A stretch of DNA of 64,000 bases from Lysinibacillus irui (GTDB taxonomy: Bacteria; Bacillota; Bacilli; Bacillales_A; Planococcaceae): positions 3,589,501 to 3,653,500 of the forward strand of contig NZ_CP113527.1 of the NCBI RefSeq assembly GCF_028877475.1. The letters are read 5' to 3'. The notes beneath the pieces are model-generated. The model was not told the origin of the DNA. It did not search any database and was given only the letters and a program-made list of their open reading frames with translations. Shown here piece by piece: positions 47,905 to 58,295 of this stretch. The position numbers were made by a program, and so were the translations under genes. Each line of letters begins with the position of its first letter. Position 1 is the stretch's first letter.

Positions 47905-48495
47905 ATGAATTTAATTCCTACAGTTATTGAACAAACAAGTCGTGGTGAACGTGCATACGATATTTACTCACGTCTGCTTAAAGACCGTATTATCCTTTTA
48001 GGAAGTGCTATTGATGACAATGTAGCTAACTCTATTGTCGCACAGCTTCTTTTCCTACAAGCAGAAGATCCAGATAAAGATATCTCTCTTTACATCAATT
48101 CACCAGGTGGATCTATTACGGCTGGTATGGCTATCTACGACACAATGCAAATTATTAAGCCACAAGTTCAAACAATTTGTATTGGTATGGCTGCGTCAAT
48201 GGGAGCATTCTTACTTGCTGCTGGGGAACCTGGTAAACGTTTTGCATTACCAAATGCAGAAGTCATGATTCACCAACCACTAGGTGGTGCACAAGGTCAA
48301 GCGACGGAAATTGAAATTGCTGCTAAACGTATTTTATTCTTACGTGAAAAATTAAACGGCATTTTATCTGAACGCACTGGTCAACCACTTGAAGTCATTG
48401 CAAGAGACACAGATCGTGATAACTTCATGACTGCTGAGCGAGCTAAAGAATACGGTTTAATCGACCATATTATGCATCGTAGCGATAATAAATAA
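47905..48495 (+). CDS. clpP: ATP-dependent Clp protease proteolytic subunit
   Basis: A 196-residue serine peptidase, exact family length. The catalytic triad is Ser in [10 protein letters not shown] (about 98), His in [10 protein letters not shown] (about 123) and Asp in RDTDRDNFM (about 172). The N-terminal [19 protein letters not shown] is typical. It forms two stacked heptamers and works with ClpX/ClpC. A CtsR site upstream implies heat/protein-stress control. The start has AAGGAGG upstream. Confidence 0.98.
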   Translation: MNLIPTVIEQTSRGERAYDIYSRLLKDRIILLGSAIDDNVANSIVAQLLFLQAEDPDKDISLYINSPGGSITAGMAIYDTMQIIKPQVQTICIGMAASMGAFLLAAGEPGKRFALPNAEVMIHQPLGGAQGQATEIEIAAKRILFLREKLNGILSERTGQPLEVIARDTDRDNFMTAERAKEYGLIDHIMHRSDNK

Positions 48496-48502
48496 AAAAC
48501 AG

Positions 48503-48533
48503 AAGGCATCACAGATTTGCTCTGTGATGCCTT
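48503..48533 (+). terminator. Terminator of clpP (first of a pair of similar hairpins)
   Basis: AAGGCATCACAGA pairs perfectly with TCTGTGATGCCTT around TTTGC. It begins 8 nt after the clpP stop. A near-copy lies at 48718-48748. Confidence 0.85.
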
Positions 48534-48599
48534 TATTGTATTGAAAAATAAATTTTTTTGTGAAAGGTGATAATGTTCTCCCTACTCATTTTAAGCGTC

Positions 48600-48710
48600 A
48601 CTCTTAGAGGATCAACGTCACAAATGAGATAAGGAGCGAACGTAATGAGTGAAGCGGCTCATCGGACGCCTCTGGGGAAAGGACGCGGGCGGAACGGAAC
48701 ATTTATTCAA
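48600..48710. repeat. GC-rich repeat-like intergenic block
   Basis: Between the two hairpins lies a stretch of much higher GC content than its surroundings, including AGCGGCTCATCGGACGCC and a later GGGCGGAACGGAAC. I recall similar intergenic segments recurring in Lysinibacillus-type genomes, so it may be a dispersed repeat. No gene is apparent. Confidence 0.45.
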
Positions 48711-48717
48711 CAACATA

Positions 48718-48748
48718 AAGGCACCACAGAATTGCTCTGTGGTGCCTT
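48718..48748 (-). terminator. Terminator of the whiA-crh transcript (second similar hairpin)
   Basis: AAGGCACCACAGA pairs perfectly with TCTGTGGTGCCTT around ATTGC. The stem keeps pairing with the clpP hairpin apart from a compensated T-A to C-G change. It lies 24 nt after the crh stop on the minus strand. Confidence 0.8.
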
Positions 48749-48772
48749 TATGTTCGATAATATTACAAATGT

Positions 48773-49030
48773 TTAATCTTCTTTTTCGATAAGTGTTGCC
48801 AATGCTGTAACCGCTTGCTCGGCATCGTTACCTTCACTGCTTAAAGTAACTTCGGTACCTTTAGCGACAGCTAGACTCATGACACCCATAATTGATTTCG
48901 CATTTACTTTTTTCTCATCTTTTTCTAGAAAGATATCAGCACTAAAACGATTTGCTTCTTGCACAAATAGTGCTGCTTGTCTAGCTTGTAGTCCTAATTT
49001 TAATTTGACCTGGACTCTTCTCTCAATCAT
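48773..49030 (-). CDS. crh: HPr-like protein Crh
   Basis: An 85-residue HPr-fold protein. The position of the catalytic His15 of HPr is glutamine (GLQARQAALF), while the serine site region KVNAKSIMGVMSLAV is intact (Ser46). So it is Crh, which is phosphorylated by HprK on serine and acts with CcpA rather than in sugar transport. The ATG at 49030 has GGGGAG 8 nt upstream. It follows whiA, as in Bacillus, and the hprK gene lies at the right end of the window. Confidence 0.96.
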   Translation of the reverse strand: MIERRVQVKLKLGLQARQAALFVQEANRFSADIFLEKDEKKVNAKSIMGVMSLAVAKGTEVTLSSEGNDAEQAVTALATLIEKED

Positions 49031-49143
49031 TCTCAAAACTCCCCTTCACTACCGTTCATCTATTAGTTTTATCTTACCTTACTTACTAGCAAAAGAACAA
49101 TAAGCGATTACGCATGACATTCATACCTGAAAAGTATGAAAAC

Positions 49144-50091
49144 TTAACCACCTATTTTTTCACCGCGTCTTAATGCTTCCGCAATTTCGTCAATTTTTCT
49201 TAATCGATGGTTAACGCCTGATTTACTAACCGTTCCACTGGAAACCATTTCACCAAGCTCTTTTAACGTAACATCTTGGTATTCTACACGTAGACGTGCT
49301 ATTTCACGAAGCTTCTCTGGCAGTTGATCAAGGCCAATTGAATTTTCAATAAATCGAATATTCTCCACTTGCCGTAATGCTGCACCTATGGTCTTATTTA
49401 AATTGGCTGTTTCACAGTTTACAATACGGTTGACACTATTGCGCATATCTCGCAATATCCGAACATCTTCAAACTTCATCATAGCCTGGTGGGCACCAAC
49501 AATATTAAGGAAATCTGAAATTTTTTCTGCTTCCTTTAAATACGTCACAAAACCTTTTTTCCGTTCAATTGTTTTAGCATTGAGCTCAAATTCATTCATT
49601 AAATCCATTAATGCTTCACCATGCTCTTTATATAAAGAATATATCTCTAAATGATAGGCTGATGTTTCTGGATTATTGACAGAACCTCCTGCTAAAAATG
49701 CACCTCTTAAATACGCTCTTTTTTGTCCACTCTTTTTAATGAGCTCTCTTGAGATTGTATGATTAAATTGAAAGTCGTCTGAGATGATTTCTAAATCAAT
49801 TAACAGCTCACGTGCACCTTCTCTTACACGGCATATATACACATTATTTTTTTTAAGTCGCATTTTCTTGCGAACTAGTAATTCCACATTGTATGGATAT
49901 AACTTTTTCATAATCGTATATAATCTTCTAGCTATTGCAGCGTTTTCAGTTTGCACGTCTAAGCTTAGTTGTTTATTTGCAAAGGATAATGAACCATTCA
50001 TACGAATTAGGGCAGAAACTTCTGCTTTCATACAATGATTGTCCGCTTCTATTTGCGTCAGTTCTTTTTTTGTTTCAGAAGCAAAAGACAT
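49144..50091 (-). CDS. whiA: DNA-binding protein WhiA
   Basis: A 315-residue protein with an N-terminal LAGLIDADG-like fold ([34 protein letters not shown]) and a C-terminal helix-turn-helix ([20 protein letters not shown]). WhiA affects cell division and chromosome segregation in Bacillus and sporulation in actinobacteria. The ATG at 50091 follows AGGGGGG. Part of rapZ-yvcK-whiA-crh. Confidence 0.96.
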   Translation of the reverse strand: MSFASETKKELTQIEADNHCMKAEVSALIRMNGSLSFANKQLSLDVQTENAAIARRLYTIMKKLYPYNVELLVRKKMRLKKNNVYICRVREGARELLIDLEIISDDFQFNHTISRELIKKSGQKRAYLRGAFLAGGSVNNPETSAYHLEIYSLYKEHGEALMDLMNEFELNAKTIERKKGFVTYLKEAEKISDFLNIVGAHQAMMKFEDVRILRDMRNSVNRIVNCETANLNKTIGAALRQVENIRFIENSIGLDQLPEKLREIARLRVEYQDVTLKELGEMVSSGTVSKSGVNHRLRKIDEIAEALRRGEKIGG

Positions 50092-50154
50092 ATCACGCCC
50101 CCCTTTCAATCATATTTCTATGTATATGTTATCTTACCATATACAATAAACGTA

Positions 50155-51150
50155 TTATGTTTCTATAATCGGTCTATTTACCTTTTGATGGTAAATATCA
50201 GCGTAATCTACTAGCCATTCTGCAACATTTGCAGCATTATGTCGAACAGTTCCATCCTGCCTAATAGTCGCAATGTCACGTTTAATTACCTCTAAACCCA
50301 TACTTTCAAGCTTTGCCACATCAAATGTTACTGGTTCAGCTCTTTCTTCTTTATACAGTTCTTTTACTGGAATTGGGAGTTCTTCATCATTTACTAAAAT
50401 AGAATCAATAAAATCGTTGCCAACATGCTTATGTATGGCTGCTACATGATCGCCTGCTGTATAAGAAATGGTTTCACCTTTTTGCGTCATTAAATTACAA
50501 ACATATATTTTTCTTCCTTTTGCTTTCACTACAGCTTCACCAATCTCCTTCACAAGCAGATTGGGAATGATACTTGTATACAAGCTTCCAGGACCGATTA
50601 AAATATAGTCTGCACGATGTATGGCACGAATAGCTTCTGGTAACGGTTGCACATTTTCAGGTACTAAAAAAACGCGATTAATGCGCTTTGTTGCTGTTGG
50701 TATTTTGGATTCTCCTTCGATAATTGAACCGTCCTCTAGCACAGCATGTAGGTTTATTTTTTTATTTGCAGCTGGTATAACGCGACCATGAACTTTTAAA
50801 ACCTTTCCCATTTCACTTATAGCATGGCTGAAATCGCCTGTAATATCAGTAAGAGCTGTAAGCATTAAGTTTCCCAAAGAATGTCCTCGTAAATCCTCTG
50901 ATGCTGAAAAACGGTACTGAAACATTTGCTCAACAAGTGGCTCAATATCTGATAATGCTGCAATGACATTGCGAACATCACCAGGTGGTGGAATATCGTA
51001 GTCATCACGTAAACGGCCAGAAGAACCACCATCATCTGCCACTGTTACAATAGCAGTAATATCAAATGGATGATGCTTAAGCCCGCGCAGTAACGTAGAA
51101 AGTCCTGTGCCACCACCTATTACCACAAGCTTTGTTTGCTTTTTCCCCAT
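50155..51150 (-). CDS. yvcK: Gluconeogenesis factor YvcK/GlmR
   Basis: A 331-residue protein of the CofD/YvcK family. The nucleotide-sugar site is seen in VIGGGTGLSTLLRGLK, VADDGGSSGRLRDDYDIPPP and LIGPGSLYTSIIPNLL. In B. subtilis it is required on gluconeogenic carbon sources, binds UDP-GlcNAc and stimulates GlmS. It starts 4 nt after rapZ. Confidence 0.96.
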   Translation of the reverse strand: MGKKQTKLVVIGGGTGLSTLLRGLKHHPFDITAIVTVADDGGSSGRLRDDYDIPPPGDVRNVIAALSDIEPLVEQMFQYRFSASEDLRGHSLGNLMLTALTDITGDFSHAISEMGKVLKVHGRVIPAANKKINLHAVLEDGSIIEGESKIPTATKRINRVFLVPENVQPLPEAIRAIHRADYILIGPGSLYTSIIPNLLVKEIGEAVVKAKGRKIYVCNLMTQKGETISYTAGDHVAAIHKHVGNDFIDSILVNDEELPIPVKELYKEERAEPVTFDVAKLESMGLEVIKRDIATIRQDGTVRHNAANVAEWLVDYADIYHQKVNRPIIET

Positions 51151-51154
51151 TCAC

Positions 51155-52048
51155 TCATTCCTTTCTACGATTAATATCCCGATGCGTAATAACCGTATTT
51201 TCCTTGCCTGCAAAATAGGCACCAAAAAATTCTGCTAACGTCACTGAGCGATGCTGCCCCCCAGTACAACCGAAAGCAATGACAAGTTGAGATTTACCTT
51301 CTTGTCGATAAAGAGGAATCATAAAGTCTAATAAATCCGTTAGTTTTTGGATGAGTATTTGTGTATCTTCCAAAGCTAAAACATAAGAGGATACCTCTGT
51401 TTGAAGACCCGTTTTAGGACGCAGTTCCTCCACATAATATGGATTTTTAAGAAAACGCACATCGAATACTAAATCAGCATCAATGGGCATACCATGCTTA
51501 AAGCCAAAGGACATGATGTTAACAGTAAAAATAGTATCTGCATCACTAGCAAATTCTTTGACAATTCTTTCGCGCAGTTGCTTTGGCTTCATGTTAGATG
51601 TGTTATAAACGAAATTAGCACGGCCTTTTACTTCAGATAAGAGTGCACGTTCATGTTTGATTCCATCTAATGGTAAACCATTTACTGCTAATGGATGGGC
51701 ACGCCTTGTTTCTTTATAGCGTCTGACTAATGTGGCATCGTCTGCATCTAAAAATAAAATACGAGCTACAATATCGCCTTCTTTTAGTATATGGTCTAAT
51801 GCGCCAATTAGAGCATCAAAAAAATCGCCACCACGCATATCCATTACCGCCGCGATACGCGTACTATTTTTACCAGAATCTCTTAGCAGAGTTAAAAAAG
51901 TTGTAAGTAACGCAGGTGGTAAATTATCAATACAGTAATACCCTAAATCCTCAAAGCTTTGAATAGCCACTGTCTTTCCAGCTCCAGACATTCCTGTAAT
52001 AATAACCAATTCATGTGTACTTTGTTGGCTTTCAACCACCACTGTCAT
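51155..52048 (-). CDS. rapZ: RNase adapter/nucleotide-binding protein RapZ (YvcJ)
   Basis: A 297-residue P-loop protein. Walker A GMSGAGKT near residue 20, DNLPPALL, the Walker B-like segment ILFLDADD, and the C-terminal domain with [17 protein letters not shown]. YvcJ hydrolyses GTP/ATP in B. subtilis; the E. coli homologue controls GlmS mRNA decay. Between the NUDIX gene (9 nt) and yvcK (4 nt). Confidence 0.95.
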   Translation of the reverse strand: MTVVVESQQSTHELVIITGMSGAGKTVAIQSFEDLGYYCIDNLPPALLTTFLTLLRDSGKNSTRIAAVMDMRGGDFFDALIGALDHILKEGDIVARILFLDADDATLVRRYKETRRAHPLAVNGLPLDGIKHERALLSEVKGRANFVYNTSNMKPKQLRERIVKEFASDADTIFTVNIMSFGFKHGMPIDADLVFDVRFLKNPYYVEELRPKTGLQTEVSSYVLALEDTQILIQKLTDLLDFMIPLYRQEGKSQLVIAFGCTGGQHRSVTLAEFFGAYFAGKENTVITHRDINRRKE

Positions 52049-52057
52049 GCAACTCCT

Positions 52058-52525
52058 TTATTGTTCTTTTGATATTTGTATTTTCTGATGAAGTAATTCA
52101 AAATTCGTTGTATAGTCAAACGTGCCATATTGAATACCTGTTTGTGAAACGGCAAATTGTAAATTAGTTCGATCTCCTTCAGCCATTGGCAAATGTGCTA
52201 AATCCTCAACTGGGTGCCATGCAAGCTTGCCTTCTCTCGTTTCTTCAAATGGTATACCTTCTACATCCTTTGCAACAAATGTATAGAGCATCCATTCGTC
52301 CACAACATCATTGTTTTCTTTAATGATCATTGTATAAACACCCTTTAAATGAACATTCAAAGGTGTAACATTTGTCTCTTCTTGAAACTCACGGACAGCA
52401 GCCTCAAAGATAGACTCACCGCTCTCCATTTTGCCTCCTGGAGCAACATACCAGCCTCGTCTTGGTTTCTGAAGTAATAATACTTTACCGTCTTTTACGG
52501 CAATTAAATTTGCAATTCTTTGCAT
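52058..52525 (-). CDS. NUDIX hydrolase (YvcI-like)
   Basis: A 155-residue NUDIX protein with the full box GGKMESGESIFEAAVREF then QEETNV. The ATG at 52525 (MQRIANLIAVKDG) follows AGAGGTG. It matches B. subtilis YvcI in position just before yvcJ. It presumably removes a nucleoside diphosphate from an unknown substrate. First gene of the YvcI-RapZ-YvcK-WhiA-Crh transcript. Confidence 0.9.
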   Translation of the reverse strand: MQRIANLIAVKDGKVLLLQKPRRGWYVAPGGKMESGESIFEAAVREFQEETNVTPLNVHLKGVYTMIIKENNDVVDEWMLYTFVAKDVEGIPFEETREGKLAWHPVEDLAHLPMAEGDRTNLQFAVSQTGIQYGTFDYTTNFELLHQKIQISKEQ

Positions 52526-52948
52526 AGGCACACCTCTAATCACTTTTGCATTCTACTCTCCATTATAGCAAGACCTTGCAAGATTTGTCCTCATTTACAA
52601 CTCTCCGCAAAGACAATTAACAATTTAGTTTTATTCAAGCATTGTGAATTATTTGTGGGCATAACTTACGCTTTTTATAAATTAAATATCCTTACTGGAA
52701 TGATCGTCATTCCGCTAGATGACGCTTAAGAGGTGTTCTCTTCATTTAGTAAAACAATGTAAATAACATCATGATCAATACAAATAAAAAAGTAGGTTGC
52801 TCCCACCTATTGAGGCGGAAACAACCTACTAACAAAATAAAAGGGGGATTGCTAATTACATGTTTAATCATACACCTTTTATATGTCATTCAAGTTACAG
52901 CAATATTAAAACCACATTAAAATTGTATTTTTTTCCTTAAAAGCCATG
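52526..52948. other. Intergenic region between trxB and NUDIX gene
   Basis: About 420 nt. The left half should hold the promoter of the NUDIX gene, but I see no clear -35/-10 pair. The right half carries the trxB terminator (52785-52829) and about 120 nt of untranslated sequence after trxB. Confidence 0.45.
52785..52829 (-). terminator. Terminator of trxB
   Basis: On the minus strand GTAGGTTG pairs with CAACCTAC, with a further interior pairing of CCGCCTC/GGTGGG type, followed by a T-run (TTTTTTATTTG). Confidence 0.75.
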
Positions 52949-53905
<957 letters not shown>

Positions 53906-53965
53906 CTAAACAAAATACTTTTTATCTTCATTAAGTGTAACGTCACCTATTGAAGAAGATAAAGC

Positions 53966-54007
53966 CCTTGGCGGATAGGACGGTTATAAAACGCAATGTC
54001 GCCAAGG
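53966..54007. promoter_or_regulatory. Inverted repeat upstream of trxB
   Basis: CCTTGGCG and CGCCAAGG are perfect inverted repeats separated by 26 nt, 73-114 bp upstream of the trxB start. Possible operator or stem-loop; no known motif is recognised. Confidence 0.35.
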
Positions 54008-54079
54008 AATATTGGTGATAACGTTAGTATGTTCATCGTATGTGAAAGTATAAAGTTATTCAACTATGTTGCTCACACG

Positions 54080-55603
54080 CTAATTATGACTATCAGGTAA
54101 AAATGTTAAGATTTCATCAATATACTTCGTTAAAGTGGAAACAGAAACCCCATATTGTTGAGCTATTTCTTTTTTTGTTACTTTGAGCATCTGTGAAGAT
54201 TTAAACAAATAGTCATTTGCTCCCGCAATCGCTGCAGGATTAGTAAAACGATAATTTTGTACTAAAGCTTGTTCACAAAGTACAAACCACATCTGAAACA
54301 TTGGAACAATCAGTGATGATAGCTTTCCATACTGTTCTAATAAAATTTCTGACACATGGACTGCACGTAAAAAGCTTGCTTCTACTTTATTTTTCTTATC
54401 AAATTCATGACCCAGTGCGTAAGCCAAAAATAACTTCTCGAATGAGCCTAATTGTTCAATATTGACCCATTTCGGATGGGCGATAATTTCTTGCTTATGG
54501 GCAGTTCCTTTCAATAAAAACAACCCAAAAATACGTTCACTTGTATAAGAACTTTCTAATTTTTCAACAATAAAATCACGATCATGCTCCAAGGCATCCA
54601 GAGCAAATTCATTCTCCTGTTGGCGCCATGGCTCAAAGCCTTCTTTGTCTGGATCTAGCTCTAGAAGCTGATCCCAAGCACTTTTCGAAATCTCCACATG
54701 ATCTGAGAAATATGCAGCATGGGATAACCAAAAGTAAAAACCTGCATCTCCAACATAGCCTCTCTTTTGCATACTGCGTAACCACTTATAGGCTAATTCG
54801 TATTGCCCTATTAAGGCTAATGTCGCTCCAAGCTTATAACGATGCTCCCATGTATAAGGCTGAATTTTAACAAGCACATTTAATAGCGCTTGTAAGTCTT
54901 CTTCATTCTTTTCATAATACGCAATCACCGTTAAATTACATAGCGCATGTAAGTTGCCCTTATTTTCACGTAGCACTGTATGTAAGAGAGCTTTTGCTTG
55001 TTCTTCTTCTCCAACATAAAAATAAGCGAGCGCTAAATTATTATAGGCAGACCAAAATGCTGGGCGATCTTCAATTAAATCTTCTAAAATATTAATAGCT
55101 TCTGGGAAATCTCCCTTTTCCATACAACGACGAGCCTGCTCCTGGCGATATAAATCCTCACCTGAGCCTTCAAGTTCTTCTAAATCGTCCTGCTCAAAAG
55201 CGACGAATTCTAATATTTCTGCTGCCTCATCCGCATAAGCACCTTCTGGCTCTAACTTTAAGTATTCTTCCGCAAAGCGTTTAGCATCATGCATTATGCC
55301 TACACACCCAGATACCTCTGCCATATAAAATATGATTTCAGGATTATCTGGATCAATTTGATAAGCATGACGAAGCAGATCATACGCTTCCTCAAAACGT
55401 TGACCCTCTAACTCTACTATGGCTAGCTGCAAGTTAATCATTGGATCATCAGGACTTAAATCTACCGCACGCTGTAAATATTTATAAGCCTTATTCATTT
55501 GACCACTGTTCATAGCTTGAATTGATTTTTTATAATAATAGTCGCCTGTTGGAATGAACGACACTATATTCGATTGAGTCTCATTTTGACGTTTCTTTTC
55601 CAA
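54080..55603 (-). CDS. Tetratricopeptide-repeat protein (YvcD-like)
   Basis: A 507-residue soluble protein with several TPR units, for example KAYKYLQRAVDLSPDDPMI, AYDLLRHAYQIDPDNPEI and QYELAYKWLRSM. The C-terminus holds a small helix-turn-helix-like segment (KKEIAQQYGVSVSTLTKYID). TPRs mediate protein-protein contacts; the partner is unknown. It matches YvcD in position between hisI and trxB. Confidence 0.85.
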   Translation of the reverse strand: MEKKRQNETQSNIVSFIPTGDYYYKKSIQAMNSGQMNKAYKYLQRAVDLSPDDPMINLQLAIVELEGQRFEEAYDLLRHAYQIDPDNPEIIFYMAEVSGCVGIMHDAKRFAEEYLKLEPEGAYADEAAEILEFVAFEQDDLEELEGSGEDLYRQEQARRCMEKGDFPEAINILEDLIEDRPAFWSAYNNLALAYFYVGEEEQAKALLHTVLRENKGNLHALCNLTVIAYYEKNEEDLQALLNVLVKIQPYTWEHRYKLGATLALIGQYELAYKWLRSMQKRGYVGDAGFYFWLSHAAYFSDHVEISKSAWDQLLELDPDKEGFEPWRQQENEFALDALEHDRDFIVEKLESSYTSERIFGLFLLKGTAHKQEIIAHPKWVNIEQLGSFEKLFLAYALGHEFDKKNKVEASFLRAVHVSEILLEQYGKLSSLIVPMFQMWFVLCEQALVQNYRFTNPAAIAGANDYLFKSSQMLKVTKKEIAQQYGVSVSTLTKYIDEILTFLPDSHN

Positions 55604-55627
55604 TATATTTCCTCCGAAACAAGAAAT

Positions 55628-55650
55628 AAGGAACGTATTTCACGTTCCTT
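55628..55650 (-). terminator. Hairpin after the his operon
   Basis: AAGGAACGT pairs perfectly with ACGTTCCTT around a 5-nt loop; the minus strand continues ATTTCTTG, a weak T-run. It lies between hisIE and the TPR gene. Confidence 0.65.
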
Positions 55651-55693
55651 TACACAGTAATCTCTATTATACCATACAATCAATAATATGCTG

Positions 55694-56311
55694 TTATTTC
55701 TCCTCGTGACGTTTTTCCAACACATGTAGTACATCATAAATACTTACCTTTTGTTCTTGCAGTAAAACGAGAAGGTGATACAGCAGATCAGCTGCCTCCC
55801 ATTTTACTTCCTCAGCATCTCGATTTTTAGCCCCTATGACAACCTCCGTCGCTTCTTCTCCAACCTTTTTACAGATTTTATCAATACCCTTATCAAATAA
55901 ATATGTAGTATATGCTCCCTCTGGCATTTCCTGCTCACGCTTTTCAATCACACGTGCAAGTTTAGAGATAATGTCCACGGAGCCTACCTTATCATATTGT
56001 TGAATAACCTCCGTAAAGCAAGAAGTTGTACCGTTATGACAGGCTGGTCCAGCTGGTAGAACTTCCACCACTAAGGCATCTTGATCACAGTCTGCCTTTA
56101 TGGATACTACTTGTTGCGTATGACCACTTGTAGCCCCTTTATGCCAAAGCTCTTGGCGCGAACGAGAATAAAACCAAGTTTCTCCTGATTGAATTGTTTT
56201 AGCCAATGACTCTTGATTCATATAAGCTACCGTTAGCACTTCTTTTGTATTGGCATCTTGTACAACAGCTGTAACAAGACCTCGCTCATCGAATTGGATG
56301 TTCTCTATCAT
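55694..56311 (-). CDS. hisIE: Phosphoribosyl-AMP cyclohydrolase/phosphoribosyl-ATP pyrophosphatase
   Basis: A 205-residue bifunctional protein. HisI part (1-110): [33 protein letters not shown] and the zinc cysteines in DCDQDALVV and GPACHNG. HisE part (115-205): [34 protein letters not shown] and [13 protein letters not shown]. It catalyses the second and third steps of histidine synthesis. It overlaps hisF by 4 nt and is last in the operon. Confidence 0.97.
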   Translation of the reverse strand: MIENIQFDERGLVTAVVQDANTKEVLTVAYMNQESLAKTIQSGETWFYSRSRQELWHKGATSGHTQQVVSIKADCDQDALVVEVLPAGPACHNGTTSCFTEVIQQYDKVGSVDIISKLARVIEKREQEMPEGAYTTYLFDKGIDKICKKVGEEATEVVIGAKNRDAEEVKWEAADLLYHLLVLLQEQKVSIYDVLHVLEKRHEEK

Positions 56312-57069
56312 CTTATTGCCACTCCTTTTTCACGTAGGTATTCTTTTACTTGTGCTACGCTTGTTTCCTTGTAATGGAAGATCGAAGCTGCCAGTGCAGC
56401 ATCTGCATCTACCTCTTGTGCTAATACTTCGTAAAAATGCTCGGCATGTCCTGCTCCACCACTAGCAATAACCGGGACTGTTACTGCCTCTCGTACCGCT
56501 TTTGTTAAAGCTAAATCAAAACCGGACTTTTCTCCATCTTGATTCATGCTTGTTAATAAAATTTCACCTGCTCCTAAACGTACAGCTTCCTTTGCCCAAT
56601 CAATAGCCGACCAAGCTGTTTTGTTACGCCCACCATGTGTATAAACCATCCACGTGCCGTCCACTTCACTATAGCGAGCATCAATTGCTACTACGATACA
56701 TTGTGCACCAAAGAAATCGGAGCCTTCTTGGATAAGGGCTGGTCGCTCCAAAGCAGAAGTATTGATTGATACTTTATCAGCACCCGCACGTAAAATACGT
56801 TTCATATCATCCAATGTACGAATACCACCACCTACTGTAAAAGGAATGGCAAGTGTAGCAGCTGTTTGACGAACAACGTCTACCATCGTTTGGCGACCTT
56901 CATGTGAAGCAGAAATATCTAGAAAGACAAGCTCATCTGCCCCTTGTTCATCATAGAACTGCGCAAGCTCTACTGGATCACCTGCATCACGAATAGATTC
57001 AAATTGTATGCCCTTTACAACCCGACCTTCCTTCACATCAAGACATGGGATAATACGTTTCGTTAGCAT
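56308..57069 (-). CDS. hisF: Imidazole glycerol phosphate synthase cyclase subunit HisF
   Basis: A 253-residue TIM barrel opening [20 protein letters not shown], with catalytic D11 in this segment and D130 in [28 protein letters not shown] and [20 protein letters not shown] are HisF-specific; this is not HisA. It forms imidazole glycerol phosphate with HisH. Its ATG at 57069 overlaps the hisH stop (ATGCTAA), so hisA, which normally lies between them, is absent. Confidence 0.97.
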   Translation of the reverse strand: MLTKRIIPCLDVKEGRVVKGIQFESIRDAGDPVELAQFYDEQGADELVFLDISASHEGRQTMVDVVRQTAATLAIPFTVGGGIRTLDDMKRILRAGADKVSINTSALERPALIQEGSDFFGAQCIVVAIDARYSEVDGTWMVYTHGGRNKTAWSAIDWAKEAVRLGAGEILLTSMNQDGEKSGFDLALTKAVREAVTVPVIASGGAGHAEHFYEVLAQEVDADAALAASIFHYKETSVAQVKEYLREKGVAIR

Positions 57070-57695
57070 ACTTTCACACCTTTCAGCCATTGCTCTAATA
57101 AATAAATACCTAGTTCCCCTGACTTTTCAGGGTGAAATTGCATGCCTGTCACGGAACCATTTGTCACAATACCTGGCACTTTCATGCCATAATAATCTGC
57201 ATAGGCAACAAGCTCTGATTCCTCTATATTTTTTGCATAATAGGAATGAACAAAATAAACATGCTTCGCTGCTATTTCATTGTTCAACCATGCCGGCTGA
57301 TTCGTTAATATCAGCTCATTCCACCCCATATGTGGCACCCGGTATAGCTGGTCTTCTGTCATACCGGTAAAGCGGGTAATACACCCTTTAAAAAATCCTA
57401 ACCCTTTTGTTGGCGTTACTTCATCACTTTGCTCAAATAATAATTGCATGCCTAGACAAATTCCCAATAAGGGGCGATTTTCGCTATACGCCTTTTGTAA
57501 ATAACAATCTAGCTTTGTTTCTGCTAATCGCTTTCTAGCATCAGGGAATGCGCCAACTCCTGGTAATAAAAGCGCATCTGTCGTATCTAGCATCTTTTCA
57601 TCAGCAGACACAACAACCTCACAACCTAGTCGCTTTAATGCCTGTTCTACACTAAATAAATTACCCATACCATAATCAATCACGCCTATTTTCAC
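57063..57695 (-). CDS. hisH: Imidazole glycerol phosphate synthase glutamine amidotransferase HisH
   Basis: A 210-residue class I amidotransferase. The nucleophile cysteine lies in [11 protein letters not shown], and the His/Glu pair in MQFHPEKSG. The N-terminus [18 protein letters not shown] is typical. It supplies ammonia to HisF. It overlaps hisB by 4 nt and hisF by 7 nt. Confidence 0.96.
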   Translation of the reverse strand: MKIGVIDYGMGNLFSVEQALKRLGCEVVVSADEKMLDTTDALLLPGVGAFPDARKRLAETKLDCYLQKAYSENRPLLGICLGMQLLFEQSDEVTPTKGLGFFKGCITRFTGMTEDQLYRVPHMGWNELILTNQPAWLNNEIAAKHVYFVHSYYAKNIEESELVAYADYYGMKVPGIVTNGSVTGMQFHPEKSGELGIYLLEQWLKGVKVC

Positions 57696-58291
57696 GTTAA
57701 CAGCCCCTTAGTCGATGGTACACCTTTAACACGTGGATCAATTTCTACTGCAGCATCAATAGCACGTGCTAGTGCTTTGAAAATTGCCTCAATAATATGA
57801 TGTGTATTGTTTCCATAAGGTACTATAACGTGAACATTCATACGTGCTTCTAGCGCAAATTTCCATAAAAATTCATGCACTAACTCTGTATCAAACGTCC
57901 CTACTTTTTCTTTTAATGGTGGCACTCGATACTCTAAATGTGGTCGATTGGAGCAATCTACTACAACCTGTGCTAGTGCGTCATCCATCGGCACAAATGC
58001 TGTACCATAGCGTTTAATACCTTTTTTATCACCAAGTGCTTCACGAATAGCTTGGCCTAAGACAATACCAAGATCTTCTGTTGTATGATGATCGTCGATG
58101 TAAGTATCACCATTCGCTTGGATGGTTCCATTAAATAGTCCATGCTTGATAAATAAATCTAACATATGGTCCATAAATCCAACACCTGTTTGAATAGTTG
58201 CTTGGCCTTCACCATCTAAATCAATTGCTACTGTAATTTGCGTTTCATTTGTGGTACGTTCTACTTTTGCATATCGTTTCTTTTCTACCAT
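57692..58291 (-). CDS. hisB: Imidazoleglycerol-phosphate dehydratase
   Basis: A 199-residue manganese enzyme with both repeat signatures: DDHHTTEDLGIVLGQ and NNTHHIIEAIFKALARA. The first line VGFMDHMLDLFIKH is also conserved. I use the ATG at 58291 (MVEKKRYAKVERTTNE), 4 nt after the hisD stop. It makes imidazole acetol phosphate, step six of the pathway. Confidence 0.96.
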   Translation of the reverse strand: MVEKKRYAKVERTTNETQITVAIDLDGEGQATIQTGVGFMDHMLDLFIKHGLFNGTIQANGDTYIDDHHTTEDLGIVLGQAIREALGDKKGIKRYGTAFVPMDDALAQVVVDCSNRPHLEYRVPPLKEKVGTFDTELVHEFLWKFALEARMNVHVIVPYGNNTHHIIEAIFKALARAIDAAVEIDPRVKGVPSTKGLLT

Positions 58292-58295
58292 TGTC

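Noticed and set aside
56308..57069. hisF being a mis-called hisA
   Set aside because: The opening [11 protein letters not shown] and the DAGDPVELA segment are specific to HisF.
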